Notes: a model not told the origin generated them from the sequence alone. Positions 48,767 through 62,094 are shown, counted from the stretch's first letter. The stretch is 64,000 nucleotides of DNA from Andrena cerasifolii (GCF_050908995.1 NC_135133.1:5436001-5500000); one strand, 5' to 3'. Numbers and translations: made by a program.

Positions 48767-51700
48767 TCCTACAGTGCAGACGTGGAGCCTGACAAGCCCA
48801 AGTGAACAGTTCTCATGATATTGGAAAAGATTCAGATAACGATGACTCGTACTGTTAAATCGATATTTGTACAGTACCTATTTCATCTCGTTATTAAATA
48901 TTATTCTTATTAAAGATCGAGTGCAATAGATTACGCATAGTCTAAAAAAATTTCTCTAAATATCCACGCACGCGTGCACTGGTGTAATTTTAATTTACGT
49001 GTGCGCTGCAGGGTTAAAGTGACACCACAGCAGTATTATATTTATATTGTATTAATCGCTTGTAAAACTCCATTAACGACCAGCAGCCGCGCAACGAACG
49101 GGGAAGTCGCGGTGCCCATTCACTGAAACGAACACATTGCCCGCGGAACTCGAACCGTATCAGGGTTCGACGGTTCGGTCGAGGAATCGAGAGCGTGCGA
49201 CAAGCGGGCATAATTTAAATCGAATGACTAGCAACGTGGACGTTACAATGCCGGTGTTCACGGTACCGGCGGAACGGACGTTCCCCGCTCGCTCAATGCG
49301 GGCCCCAGAAACAAAAGAATGGTTTTATAATTACATCTGCGCGCAGGGAGAACGGGGTGGGGAAGAATAGTAAATGCTTCTATTCATTTAAAGTCCTTTG
49401 AGAGAGTCGACTTTTCGAGCGAACTGACGGAAGCCACTAGAGGGCCGCGACTCTTCAATCAACAAAACCCCTTTTGTGTCTTCCCCGGGCGGAACAATCG
49501 CGAGCCGAAGTTCTCAAGTTTATACGACCAGCCGGTTTTAATCGGATCGCAATTGCGCCGCGACGAATTCCTCGTGACCGTGCACGGGGAACGATACGAC
49601 TTATTGTCGCCGCGCGGATACAATGACATTTCCGATTCGATCGAGCTTTCCTTTTTCTCTTTCTCCCTAAAATAAAAAAACAAAAAAAAAATAGAAAATA
49701 AATAAGAAGCATATCGACGTCCCGTCATATCGATCGTTGCATTCCTCCGACGGCATTCCAGCGACGAATCAAGCGAAAGGAAGGAGCACGGAATCCGCTA
49801 TTCCTGTCGTAGACGGCGCGGTAGAATATTCTCGAAAGATTGAAGAAATTCTACGGACAAAACGATGCACAGCATCCCCCCCGGGAGTATCCTCGTACCT
49901 TCGACGTTAATTGGAGTCGCCCGGTACTCGCTCTTTTTATTTTTTTGCAATGTTTCGCGTTGCTTTCTAAAAGCAGCGCACGATCAGAGCGGCGAGACGC
50001 GAGGCAACAAGGCCTACATTTACGATCGGCCTTTACATGCGCAGCGACACGTGTTTCCGGTTACAAATGCTAACTCTTCGCCTTGGAAACGAGCGCGATT
50101 CGTACCTTGATCACGAGTATGTGGAACTTGGCGTGCTGCCGATGCCCGGGATCAAAGGACGCGTATGAATATGCCCGGGGAGGAGGGGGACTGGACCAGC
50201 GATTTTTATGGGGCCCCCGTTGTTTATTCGCCGGGGACAGGGACTGCATAAAACACGGTCCATTAGCATGCTTTTATTACGCGACGGGTGCAGGGGAATT
50301 AATAACAGAGCATTCTGCTGTTAGTAAACGACGATGCGGCGGGGTAATTAAAAATTATTGTCAGGCCGCGCATTGTATTTCCATGGAGGGTCAGATATGT
50401 CAGGAATGCCGCGGGAAAAATCGTGCAGTTGTAGCTTTTCACTCGGGCGCTCGTATTGCTCGGCGACGGGGGGTAGCGATGGGGCTGATACGCTGCGCTC
50501 CGGGGCGCTGGTGATATTCAATTTTTCTATCCACTTTCCAGCGCCCCGTTCCATTTCCCCCCGAATCAACTGACACTTTCGCGAGACTCTATCCGCCGCG
50601 CATCGATCCCATTCAGCTTCTCCGAGCCATTGCTCGTTTACCGTCACCGGCGTCGGGCCGGCGTCGATCCCATCGCTACCTGCGGATAGTGGTTTCGCGT
50701 GTCACTCCATGGCACGCGTCACGGCCGCGCATTTTGCATCGTTAAAAGACAATCCAAGCTCGTGGGGCTCGCGCCGCGCCTGGCGGACACCGTAATGATC
50801 AATCCCGCGGATAAACTCGGCGCGAGACCGCTCTCCGGCGGGGTAGTTTCCGAGGGAGTCCGCGATTGTTTCCAGTAACGACCGTTCCGCCGCCGAAGAA
50901 GCCGTCTCCTCCAGGGAAAACGGTTGCGAGGGAAATGAACGCGTCGGGATGAGCGTCGTTTGGACGCTCGGCCGGGAATAACATTCCCTGGCGTTCGTCT
51001 TCCCTTTATTAAAGGGACGGGGGCTGGACGCGGCTTTGAAACGTGATCAAACGTGACTGCGGCGGCGGAAAACGAAAGGAGCGACGTGACGGATGACGAA
51101 GATCAACGAGGCCCCCGTTGACGAGAGGAGCGAGCCGCAGACGCTGGGATTAGTTGCCCGGAACGCTTCCCACCGCGGCGAGGAATTCGCGGCCGATAAA
51201 TCGGCCGCGGGAGCCTGCTCGCGGTCTGCTCCATATTTCGCCGAGCAATTAATTCGCGCCTAATTGACGGGGCAATTAGCGGCGGCGCGTGGGCGTAGTA
51301 TTCTTGCCTGCTGCGCGCTTATCACTTGATCGACCGGGGATTATGGGGTGCACGGGGTCTGTGGTCGGGTGCTTGTAAATTGGAGCAAGACGCGATTCAG
51401 TGGGAGCGAACGCATCGGGAATGTGGAGTGAATCGGTTCCTTGGGAGGCACGCGTTGTAGCAGCGCTTTAATTAGTTGAACTGCATCGCGATTCTTTGCG
51501 ATACCTACTGTGTGAAAGAGGTGCTACGTAGTTTTTTAATGGGTGGAAGTCTGCTCGACGGTATCTATTCATCTTTTCATCTGGGACATTAAAAACTAAC
51601 TACGATTTCACTAGCGATTACATGTTAGTACTGTTAGAAAACTTGTGTCAGGGGCGAGCAAATTGAGAAGGTAGATTAATTGTCCTCGGAAAATTTAGAG

Positions 51701-52354
51701 AGATAGGGGGAAGTAGGCGGCAGCAGAATATTTGGTCGCAGGCTGGGCGCGGGGCCCGATAAGAAGGGGGAAAAAGTGGAGTGGTCGGTGCGGTTGCGAG
51801 AACCCCGTCGATCGAAACGCGCAGTAGGTCGCGGCGCATCGAGCCGTGACGGGAAATTAGTTAAGTGGGCATTATTAATGAGTTTTGTCGGCCCACTGAA
51901 AGCTACAGATTGTACGACACGCGTATTAACGAGTCGGCGCCAAACGGTTTTTACGTAACGCTGCGATCGTGTCGCGATCGCTTTCCATGCGAAACGAGAA
52001 ACGCCGCGCGCAAGAAAGCGACACGCCACGACACTGCGCCGCCCCCTCCGCGACTGTCTCCGGCCACTTTTATTATACCCCCTCCGGATTATCTCAGAAA
52101 AACCTCGTATCTGTCAATACAGAGTGTCGCAACGATCGAGGTATCGGGCAAATTAGCGATTCGCGCCGGGGGAACCGGGCGATCGACATCGTTCACAGTG
52201 ACACGCGAGAAATCAATCGTCTCGGGCAGGAATTCCGTGATTGGACTGTGCCTTGGAGCGGGGAGGTGAAAATTAGAAAGGGAAGGAAAATCTGTGTGCA
52301 AATTAATTCGCATAATTGATTCCTAATTCCTAAATTGAATCATTCGTTGGGTAT
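48767..52354. other. Unique non-coding DNA
   Basis: 48.77-49.07 kb is AT-rich without a recognised structure. The rest is CpG-rich with opposed frames. A perfect GC-rich palindrome at 51188-51209 lies just before a cluster of AATTAATT and TAATTG cores (51247-51280), a composition often found in homeodomain-bound enhancers. Confidence 0.45.
51188..51209. repeat. Perfect short palindrome
   Basis: Arms CGCGGCCGAT and ATCGGCCGCG are separated by AA. The spacing is too tight for a typical RNA hairpin; it is more likely a symmetric binding site or chance in CpG-rich DNA. Confidence 0.6.
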
Positions 52355-53272
52355 CGTAAACTGGGGGAGCATCGGCATGTTTTTGGAACATTTTGCTATA
52401 CAATATAAAAATGGACATTTTTACATTTGCTTTAAGGGGTCATTTCTGTGATCAACCCGCAAAATTCGGCAACATTCAGGTTTTTTTTATCACTGAATAC
52501 AATGAATAACAATGTCAAACTTTTTTTCATTTATTAAGCTACTTATAATGAATACGGAACAATTTTTTAAATACACTTTTAATTATGTTTTCTTAATGTT
52601 ATCTGGAGGCAAAAATCGCGCCGATGAAAAGACGGTGGGAGTGATTACAGCTCACAGACTCATCTGAAACAAAAAAAAACAAAACTTATTCTTATATTAT
52701 GAGTAGCGCTGTTACAGGTGCCAGAATTAGTCACGTAAGTCAAAATTTAACAAAATTGTGCGCATTCAAACATGAAGTAAAAATGGAAAATTTCGAGACT
52801 TGAAGTTTGAATGCGCGCAATTTTGTTAAGTTTTCACTTACGTGACTAATTCTGGCACCTGCAATACCGGTGCTCATAATGATTAAAAATCAGTTTGGTT
52901 TTTTTGTTTCAGATGAGTCTGTGAGCTGAAATCACTCCCCCCAGGGAGGTAGGTATTTATTTTCAAAGGTGCGATTTTTAACTCCAGATAACATTGAAAA
53001 AACACAATTCAAAGTGTATTTAAAAAATTGTCCGTAAACATTATAAGTAGCTTAATAAATTTAAAAAAAAAGTTTGACACTGTTATTCGTTGCATTCACT
53101 GAAAAAAAAAACATTACAGGAATGACCCCTTAAGTCTCCTATCAAAACATCGCATGTTTTGTGAATTCACTACAATTTTCAAAATGCATAAATTTTTGTC
53201 CTTATTCTTCTTTAATACATGTTAAATACCTGCCAACGTTATCGCGCACTGCCAATGTTCCCCCAGTTTACG
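52355..53272. mobile_element. AAACTGGGGG-ended inverted-repeat element, interrupted
   Basis: The outer ends are a near-perfect inverted pair of about 23 bases: left CGTAAACTGGGGGAGCATCG, right inverse CGTAAACTGGGGGAACATTG, each followed by GCA. Without the nested TTAA element the unit is about 220 bases, and it aligns end to end with 40751-40965. The flanks GGTATC and GGTAC may reflect a target duplication but are not exact. No transposase. Superfamily undetermined. Confidence 0.8.
52432..53133. mobile_element. TTAAGGGGTCATT fold-back element, nested
   Basis: Starts TTAAGGGGTCATTTCTG and ends CAGGAATGACCCCTTAA, with intact TTAA on both sides. The arms extend almost to the apex: GTCAAACTTTTTTT, TTATTAAGCTACTTATAATG, ACTTTTAATT, GTTATCTGGAG and CAGATGAGTCTGTGAGCTG each have an inverse partner. 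The innermost arms at 52711-52780 and 52800-52864 contain GGTGCCAGAATTAGTCACG and its inverse. At 702 bases with no coding frame, it is a non-autonomous fold-back. It sits inside the AAACTGGGGG element at a TTAA, so it is younger than its host. Confidence 0.9.
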
Positions 53273-56200
53273 GTACACGTTCCTTGCCAATAATCAAAGT
53301 CTCCTAAAGGCGTTTCTGTCGCGGGTCCCCAGCAGAATCTTCCCAGAAAGCCTATTGTATCCTCTGACAACAAGCCACGTTGTCCCGTCGCTTGATAAAC
53401 AGCAGAAACTACCTTCAGGATTCACTTTTACCACCCTCATCTCTTTCGCGCCCAATTACAAAGTCGTTTCGCGCTTCTGTCTATTCCAGCGGGCTTTATC
53501 CTCGACAGCATCGCTCGCAGTTTCGCCTGCCCTTCTGGCCTCGACTTTACTCACTTTTTCTAACAGCATCGGCGGTCTGGCGTCGCGTCGAGCGCTGTCG
53601 AGCGCCCCGGCGGATGGCCAAAGGGAAGGAAACGCGGGAAAGAAAGTTCGCAGTATGGATAATTAACGCGAGCCACTTGCCGTAACGCTCTATGTTTGCC
53701 CGAACGGACGAGAAGGTTGAAAGGGAGGCTTGGAGCGGGGATGGGGACGAGCCGCCAGAGGGAAATTAGGGATGCCTTGTAAGGATATTTATAAAAGGGT
53801 TAATTAAGCGTGGCCGTCTCGCAGTCTTGGATGTGGCCCGCGGCCAGAATCGCTGCCTCGCTCCGTGGATCACCGAGATCCCTTCACCTTCTCACCTGGC
53901 CGCGCCGTAAAACGCGCGTTTTAATACGATTCCCGGGCTTTTTTCGCGAGCGCGGCTGCAGGGGTCGAATTAATTCGCGCGAATGGCAAGTTGGGCAGGA
54001 GCGGAATAATTCTGCCGCGGGGAAACCCGAGAGGGCAGGGCCGGTAATTTTGGTAATCGAGCCTCGTCGACGTGGGCATCGATGATGACGCGCGCACGTG
54101 GGGTGCACCGTCAGGCTCGATCATTTCGATTATTTTTACCGTGGTCGTTGGATCGGCGCAGAAGAGATTTCACATAAAATTTCAAAGGGATCGTGTCTTT
54201 TTTTTTTAAAAAAAATTTTTAAACCTCCTGGTTTCAAGTGCACGATCAAAGGGAGCATTGCTGCATTCGCGGAAAGAAACCGCGAAGTTTATTCACCGTA
54301 TGGAACACGTTAAAGCCAACCAAAGGCATTAGCATTTCTATCGCAATCTTCGTTTTCTGCCTTTGTAGCAGCCACTTTTACGGGCTCCATTTTTCATGCC
54401 GCCCCGTGAAAACGGGGGAAACATCTTTCCGTTACACTTCCTGAACTCGCGACGGTGCTCATTAAAGAGCAAACATGAGGACGCGAGGTACGGAGCTGCT
54501 GCTTAGAGGACGAGAGGAATCTCTTGAATTTTGTACAGATAGATGTAACCAGAAGCGAACTGCTCAGGATCGACCGAAGGCAACCGAATTTCCACGGAGC
54601 CGCCCGGACCATTTTCGACCGAGACGGTATTCCGTCCTTTCCGAGCGACCTTGCCGCCGGAATTACGCAAACGGAACTAGGGTCCGTGGGCAATACTGTA
54701 CGTCAGCCTCGAGCGAGTAATGTGGATTATCCGCGACGATCGATCAGCCCTCTAATAGCTCGGCCACGGGGTAGGAGGCGGTGAGATAATGCAAAATTGA
54801 TGAGTCCCTCCGAGTGTTTGTAATCCCGAGAAATATATTGAAATTGCCGACGAGCCGGCAACGACGGCTGAAAATCATTCGCCAGGCCCGCAATAATTCT
54901 GCATGATTTGCTTGGCTAGAATAGGCAGAGAGAGAGAGAGAGGAGAGAGGAGGTGATACGATCCCTCGACTCCGTGAATTACGAATTCCTCGATGCCCGT
55001 AGACCTTCGTATTCACCGTCGTGATCGTGTCTCCTTCGATTCTCTGTCCAGTGCTCGTTAATCCTCCACGTTCGTTAGCCGACGTCGGCCAAACAGCCCG
55101 AGAGTATTGCTCGTTGCCACGCTGAAAACCCTCCCGCCCCCGTCGAATCTGCATAATTAACGAAGGTTTTTTTGCTCCCCGCCTTGGCGATTGTAATTTC
55201 TCCGTAGAACCTGTTTATCTCGGTGAAATGTTGCCGGTACGTGCTCGTGATCCCTCCCCGGCCCCGCCGAGTTATTTGCATGCGGCATAAACCATGAAGC
55301 GGGCGCAAACGAGCGCGAGCTTCTGATTAGAGGCCGATGCGTGAGCGCCGTTTCACGGCCAGCGGTCCGCGACTTTCCCCGCGATCGTTTCGTCGGGCGT
55401 CGCGTTGCACGGTAATTAGGGGGATTACCGGTGGAAACTGTGCCGCGCTAGGGGAAGCGTGTGGCTGCAAGGAGCTCTCGCGATCGTGGTCGTTTCGAAA
55501 ATGCAGGCTGGTAGTCGCGCCAACCACGAGGATACATTTCCACTCGATCTTTTCGCAGTCGGAGCGCGGAACGTTCTGGCGAAGTAACTGCCAATGACGA
55601 AGCGAGAGGTGCGTTAACAGCAGTCGCGTCCCTTCATTCATATTCGCTCCGCTTGCACTTTCCATTCCCCTCCCCATTGTGCTCTATAGATTTTCAACCT
55701 TGTACACTCTGTCATTACGTGCTTTACGCTCAACGCGCGCTCGCAAGTGGAGCGCCGCGGTGGTCTCGCTTATTCAAATGGCTCGCTCGTTCCATTTGCA
55801 AGCGGATTACCCGCTGCGGAGATCGCAGGCGTTTAGGTCACAGAGGGCCGTAATTGCGGTCGTTCCACTCGCGAGGAGGCGCGATTGTAATCCATTCAAT
55901 TACAAGAAGCTACCCGCGCCGCCGGATTGGAGCCGACCAAACCGAGACAAACAATCGCAAAAACCGAGGCCGCGATACCCCCGCCGAGGTTCAACCCCGA
56001 AAAGGCGTTCCTCAAAGCGTCAAAGTCAGCAACGGGAACGCGAGATAACCTCTCTGATCCTGGTCTCCCTTTCACGACCGTCGGTCTATTTCCCGGAGTG
56101 GGTTCGCCGGCTCTCGCGGAGGTTGCCATCGAATCCCCCGGGATTCACGTATCTGTCTGGGAATTCGCTGGATGTTAACCAGTCGGTGCATATTAATTCC

Positions 56201-56718
56201 GAGGGATGAAATATCTCGACCTTTTGAAGAAGCCAGCGAAAAGGGGCAGGATGATATCGTGTCTGTGGAAGCGGAGAGGGCGGAGGAGGGGTGGTAGCAG
56301 GGTGAGAAGGATGGTGCAGGTTGGTTGTATGTGCAGAGTTTCTGGCTTCCTCCTTCGTTCTTTCGACGATCCGTGGATTTCTTCGTGGGAATCCTTAAGA
56401 TCAGCCAGTCGATGGCGAGGGTTTCCGGGATGGAGGTACCTGGTCGGAGACCAGGGGCGGTTCGGGGGGCAAGGGCGGCTGAGAGGGAGGCGAGTTATTA
56501 ACGATTATCGAGGTCTCGGGTCTTCCACTTCGACTCCTGCACCCCCGCCCCCTTATCGGCAGGCACGCGATTAAATACGACTCGCTATATTAGCCGCGAC
56601 TTGGAGGGGGTGGGCACCGATATTGAAATGCGCCGCTCGTAGCGGCCGCGCGAGGAAAATGCGCTTGGCGCGAGGGACACGCGGAGCACGATTTACCTGC
56701 GTGCACGCGTGTAAGGTG
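53273..56718. other. Unique non-coding DNA
   Basis: CpG-rich with opposed frames at 53.8-54.1, 54.4-54.8 and 55.3-56.2 kb, none with a domain. A GA microsatellite lies at 54926-54950. No gene recognised. Confidence 0.45.
54926..54950 (+). repeat. (GA)n microsatellite
   Basis: GA dinucleotide run with one GG interruption. Confidence 0.9.
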
Positions 56719-57167
56719 GATGTCCCAATTTCTGCTCATTTAAGAGGTTACTCGTCAGAAAGAAGGTGTAAAAAATTTGTTTGCGATCAAAATTTGCAGA
56801 GTAACTGATTAATTCTTTAATAATAAATCAACCAGTCGAAAACTATTTAAGAAAGATATTTCAAGATGTTTAACTACTATTAATTTGCAATTAAGTATAA
56901 TGCTCTAAATGTCTGCATTTCTACTCACGAAAAATAGCGATGTACGTATTTCTACTCAACATTTGTACCAATCTCTGCTCACATAATATGTTGCCTTCTC
57001 AGGTTAAACTAAGTTACGTCTTTTACGGAGATGTTTTATAACACAACAGTAAAGCATAAAATAATGATAAACAAAAAATAAAATGCCTTCGAATAGAAAT
57101 AGAGGTTACAGCATATATTGAATTGTGAAGTTGTGTTACTAAAATTTGGTGAGTAGAAATGCGGACA
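56719..57167. mobile_element. Element with repeated TTTCTACTCA motifs
   Basis: The right-end inverse reads GTGTCCGCATTTCTACTCAC and the left end reads GGATGTCCCAATTTCTGCTC, a diverged inverted pair. The same motif recurs inside: 56911-56928 (GTCTGCATTTCTACTCAC), 56941-56958 (TGTACGTATTTCTACTCA) and 56968-56983 (CCAATCTCTGCTCACA). Termini plus three internal copies suggest an array of transposase-binding sites. The interior is AT-rich with no transposase. Confidence 0.65.
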
Positions 57168-57579
57168 CGACGGTGATTCACTTGAGCCTAAACCTAATCA
57201 CCTGTTTTCTACTTGAAGTAATTAAAAATAGTACAAAAATCTGCATCCAGAGCACAATACGGTATCTGCTTTTGTTATTAAATAAGAACTTTTGCTGCAA
57301 AAACTATTTTCTGCCAAATTATCGAATACCAATAGTGACCCTGTTCCTTAGCACAACCAGCTAAAACACGGTCGAAAAATCACCAGCCTCTCATTTTAAA
57401 AGTTTTTCGTTGCTTATGCTGCACTTTGATTAGCCCCAACCACGCGCAACACTCGCATAAATGTTCAAATAATTTAGAATTATTTTGTTGCAACTATGGT
57501 ACAAACGTAACGCTTATAATCTCTTATCTCAGCTCTTTTCGCGCGAGATTATTTAGTCATTTAGCAAATTCACGTGTGG

Positions 57580-57604
57580 TTAATTAATTAATTAATTAAT
57601 TAAT
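57580..57604 (+). repeat. (TTAA)n microsatellite
   Basis: About six tandem TTAA units, each a potential target for the TTAA elements of this window; none is inserted here. Confidence 0.95.
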
Positions 57605-57676
57605 ATTTACTTATGTTCTAGACGGTATAGGCTCTGGTTTATGTATATATCTTGTATATTAAGGGATTTCCTGTTA

Positions 57677-57710
57677 AATAAAATAATAATAATAATAATA
57701 ATAATAATAA
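57677..57710 (+). repeat. (AAT)n microsatellite
   Basis: About eleven AAT units followed by GAAGAA. Confidence 0.95.
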
Positions 57711-57740
57711 GAAGAAAAATACGAAATCAGCTGAAATGGG

Positions 57741-60700
57741 GGCTTGAGCAGAATTTGGGACATTCACCTAACTCGTGCCGTTCGTTTGGGGTACATACAC
57801 GCACGGGCGGAATCGAGGGCCTCCCGATTCGATTTCGTTAATGGTCCCACCCCGGCTGGATACACCGACGTGCGTCGTAATTTTTAATGAGCTGAACGGC
57901 CGGCTTAGAGCGGCCAGCCGGCATGTAAATGCAGGTGGAACGGAGGTTTGATGATGCGCCTGGATCACTATCGTCGTAATCGACTGGAGGTGATTCGATT
58001 GGACGGCGGGTAGCGTACGAATTCGAGGCTCGGCTGCTGGAATCCGTAACGAGCGTTTTACATGCATTCCTATTAAATAGGTATTTCTTCGGCAATTGCG
58101 GTCAGTCACTGGCGTCGCGGGGATTGTCCAAGGGTTTGATTATAAATTAATCACTCCATGAAACAGTCGGTGATCACGGGATGTTCGTGTCGGTCGAACC
58201 CTTGGCAGTATCCACGGCGCAGGGGGATTCTTAATACCCCCTTTCTCTCGCGAGCAGTCCAATAACGTTGCAACCGAATCACCGTCCCCGACGGCCGTGT
58301 GTTCTCGAATCGGGACTGCGCAATCTGTTTCTGTGATTCGTGAACTGGTCCCCGCCGGTTGGTATTCCGCGCGCAACGAGACACCGCGTTTACGAGGCAA
58401 TAAAGGCCCTCCGCCGCGGACACGCGGACACGTCCCACGGCGTGTATTTAGAGAGGTTCTTACGCGAAAAGCTCGCGGGTCTCGCCGCGTAACGTTCGCT
58501 ACGTCTTATTTATTGCCACCCGCCTCCTGCGAAGGGAAGAGCAGAGCTACCCGGCGGAGAAAGGGAGCGCGACGGAGGGGTCGAAGACGAAGGGACCATC
58601 GACTCCGTCTTCGGCTTACACTTTCATAAGCTCGGGGCTCGTCTCTCTCGCGCATACGTAATCAGCCGACGGAAAGAAGCTGCTATGCCGAGATAAAGTC
58701 GCAGGCCGGTGGGTGGAGGGAAGGATGGAGCGGGACAAGGCGAGGGAGGACCAAGGGGAGCTCGAGGAATGCGGAGGGCGAAGGGCGAGTTGGAGGCGAG
58801 CTTAGTCAAATGCACGCTTCAGGGGCTCTGCATAACTTGTCGACTGCAGTCCTCCACTCTTTTGTTTCGCCTACTTGCCCGATCCCACCCATCCAACCGT
58901 TCCTCTCTTACTCCCCTTGCCAGTCACGCCGATGCCTCTTTCTCGCCATCTCTTGTCCTCGAGCTACCCCGTTAATATGATTGGCCCGTCTCCGGAGTAT
59001 CGGGGCTTACTTAAAGGAACTGTCTTAAGATCGCGAGACGCGATTTGTCCGTTTCCACGGATATTCCTGTCGGCGCATTCCGAATGAGAACGCCGCGACG
59101 CCCGCAGATCCATCGAGCCTCTCGCAGGCGACGGCGGCTGAACGCGATCGCGCGAACCTCCCTCAACTATGCCTTGAATGTGGGATGAAGTCGAGCCTTG
59201 CGAGCTGCGGAAGGTACTTGGGAGGCTGCCGGCGGGATGTTTCATACGGGATGACCTTCCGAAGGCGGCGGTGGATAATGAAAATTGAAAGGAAAGGGAG
59301 GCTGGCGAGGAGGCGCGGATTAAATTGGATTTTCAACGCGCGACTCGCGGTGCAATGATGTATGCAGACGGAGCGGATGTACAAAGACGGGGAGAGCGAC
59401 GGGGAGATGGCGGAGGTGAGCTCGAAATTGCATTATGCATGCGGCGCCAAGTACACCCCGGTAATTACTCCTATTAATAGAATCAATCTCGCCGCGCATG
59501 CCGGGGTGACGTTTATTAGTGACACGTGCTCGCTACGGAAGCGGATTTGCGCTGGCGTTATCTAGCGCGACGAAGCGGATACTAGCGCCAGCTACCTGTT
59601 GGTGAACGCGAGAGGGCGGTATTTTTGTTTGGTAGCTCGACAGTTTCGAGCCTGATGGCTCTTTCGATCGTCTGTTTGGTTCGTAGAAGCTGGAAATCAT
59701 TGTCTCTTCTCGGTGGTTCGATCTGGGAAAGCTGAACCAAATAGCAGCAAAGAGTTCCGTTGTAAATCTACTTTTCTAGGCCTTATCTCGTATTGGGCGT
59801 TTAAATGAATTACACTTAATTTGACTGAACTTAGGGGAGAGTAAAGCGGAACGGGTGGGTACAAGGGAACATCAATGTTTCTCTTTGATAAGAGCTGCGA
59901 ATGAGTTGGTATCACGTGACATGGGACCAAACGGTCCTCGTAGCATTTCGTGACAGACCATAGACCCGTGCACGCGTTACTTTTCGATCAACTGTGTTGG
60001 AAAAATTCCCGGTATCGCAGCTTCGACCACTTTTCGTCAATTGAATTTCGAAAATTTGTAACGGCAGAAACATCGTTGGATTCTATAGTCCTTGCGCTAC
60101 ATTTTGACGTTGTATGCAAATTCAAAATATGTCACTAAGAAAACACTACTATATGAGTGTGGTTGTTTACTTTACACACAGTTTAAACGCATTTTTCCAA
60201 TAAGTTCCATGGATCATTTGCCTCATTTTTGCGATACACAGCCAACGGAGTGTTGAAGCAGCGAGAATTGGAGTGCACAATGGCTTTGCGGTCGAAAGGA
60301 TCGAGAGGCGCCTCCTCCGAATTTATTCCCCCGTCACGGGGTAAACATTTAAATTCATTACCGCTGGAAATCAGGCGCAATGATTCGCGGAATCGTCGAA
60401 CGTGGCCGATGATCACGTAGCGCGCGCGTGAAAAGAACGCGACTCCCCCCGCGCTATTGACGCGGGCATTAAAAAGCGGAGAGCGGCGCGGTAGATCGGG
60501 CGTTTTCCAACCGTGCTACCGTGTCGCCGCGCGCGCTTTTCACTGCAGGCAATCAAACAAACCCCGTCCGCGTAACTTATAATTAATTGAATACAAACAC
60601 GCGAAGTAATTGGGCCCGGGGTATCACTTATTTGCATGCGGGATTACGCGCCCCTGATTTCCTGAACGTTGACGCCGATAATTGTCACGGAACCGTGCTC

Positions 60701-62094
60701 CCGTGCCGGCGAGTACATTTTTTATACACTCCCAATTAGGCACAGTGATTCATTAAGGCCAATGTTCGCGCGACCTACTTGGCAGCATTCAATCGACGTT
60801 AAGAAAAGCTGCGAAAGCGAGAAAAATCGATCAACGGTAAATCTAAGATCCTAAGTACTAGAGACGCAGAGCGGCGAGTAAAGTAGATCCAGACGTTTGG
60901 TCAGACAAAGCTTAGTACTGATTTATCCTCCCAGTACCGCTATCAAAGTTGCGCAACCACACCGGTAACTTAATACCCACCTTACCCTACCCACGGATCG
61001 TTAACTTATTGCAAAGTCACCGACACCGACGCGTAGAGATCGCCCAGCACCTGTCCGCGCGGCTCCGTCCCAGCGTCAAGTAGTATCGTCCGTCATAGAC
61101 GAGGCGACGCAGAATTACAGGCTGGATCGGTTGCGCGCGGTCGGGAGCAGAATACGTCGCCGTCCCTCTAATTAGAGGCTTTCACGGGACGGCGTTTGAT
61201 TGATGAAAGAAGTTGTCTCTCCCGCGAGACGTCGTCGATTTCCTCTTGGTGCCTCGGTCCCCGCGTAATCCCCGGGTACAAAATCGTTTTAATGAAACAG
61301 CGTTTTCCAGGCTCGCTTCCAATCCATCATCATTATCATTCTTTCGCCCAGATACGCTCGCCTCCGTTGCGTATCCGCGTCGCCGCGGTGTCCCCTGTCT
61401 ACCGCGAGACGCGGCATTATCGTGGCGGCGATCGCTGGCTGGTTCGCCACGGCAAGCGTGTACCGATTTCCCGCCGATAAACTGAATGACGGCGAGACTG
61501 GTAAGGTGTAACCGCGGTGGGGAAAAGGGGGCGCGAACGAGGGACACGGTAGTGCTCGCGAGAGGGACGATTTAGCGCCGCCATCAGGCCTGCCTTTAAC
61601 CGCCCGGCGAAACGGAATTACGAGGCGCGTAGCCAGGGCCCCGTGGATCATGCGACGCCTGAAATTTCATCCTTCGATAAATCCGGACGATCCTCGCCGC
61701 GCGACGCTCGATAGCGGCCGTAACGCGGTTGTATTTCGAAACGGCGCATAAATGAATGCCCGATGGATCGGCGGGGAAGGATGAAAACGCGGCGGACGTG
61801 TGTACCTCGCGGCGGACTCTCGCCACCATTCAACGGCCACGGGATTCCCCCGATTTCCTGGCGCTTGGCGATCGGCTGTTATTTCGAGTATTAGTATTCA
61901 AAGGAGGCGGGCTCTCCTCGTGTGTATCACGATGCGCGTCGCACGTTCGCCGCTTTCGAGGAGGCACGAACGTGGGAACGACGGAACTCTCGAGATCATG
62001 GGAGAAATGAAACGATGCCCGCGCCGCAGGTGTTTAGAGGGGTGGAGACATCTCGTCGCATGGTGTTTTAGTGGCATTTAGGGTGCGTCTCACC
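57741..62094. other. Unique non-coding DNA
   Basis: Mostly CpG-rich, with a more AT-rich stretch at 59.75-60.20 kb where no inverted ends were found. Frames are opposed and domain-free. No RNA gene recognised. Confidence 0.45.

Larger units (their letters stand above)
57168..57740. other. AT-rich region with microsatellites
   Basis: AT-rich sequence following the element, with no paired termini found. It holds a TTAA-repeat run at 57580-57604 and an AAT run at 57677-57710. The 72-codon frame at its left edge is low-complexity and hydrophobic. Probably decayed insertion sequence. Confidence 0.45.

Noticed and set aside
59830..60180. Possible element starting TAGGGGAGAGTAAAG
   Set aside because: Resembles the end at 15897 only in the first bases; no matching inverse end was found.
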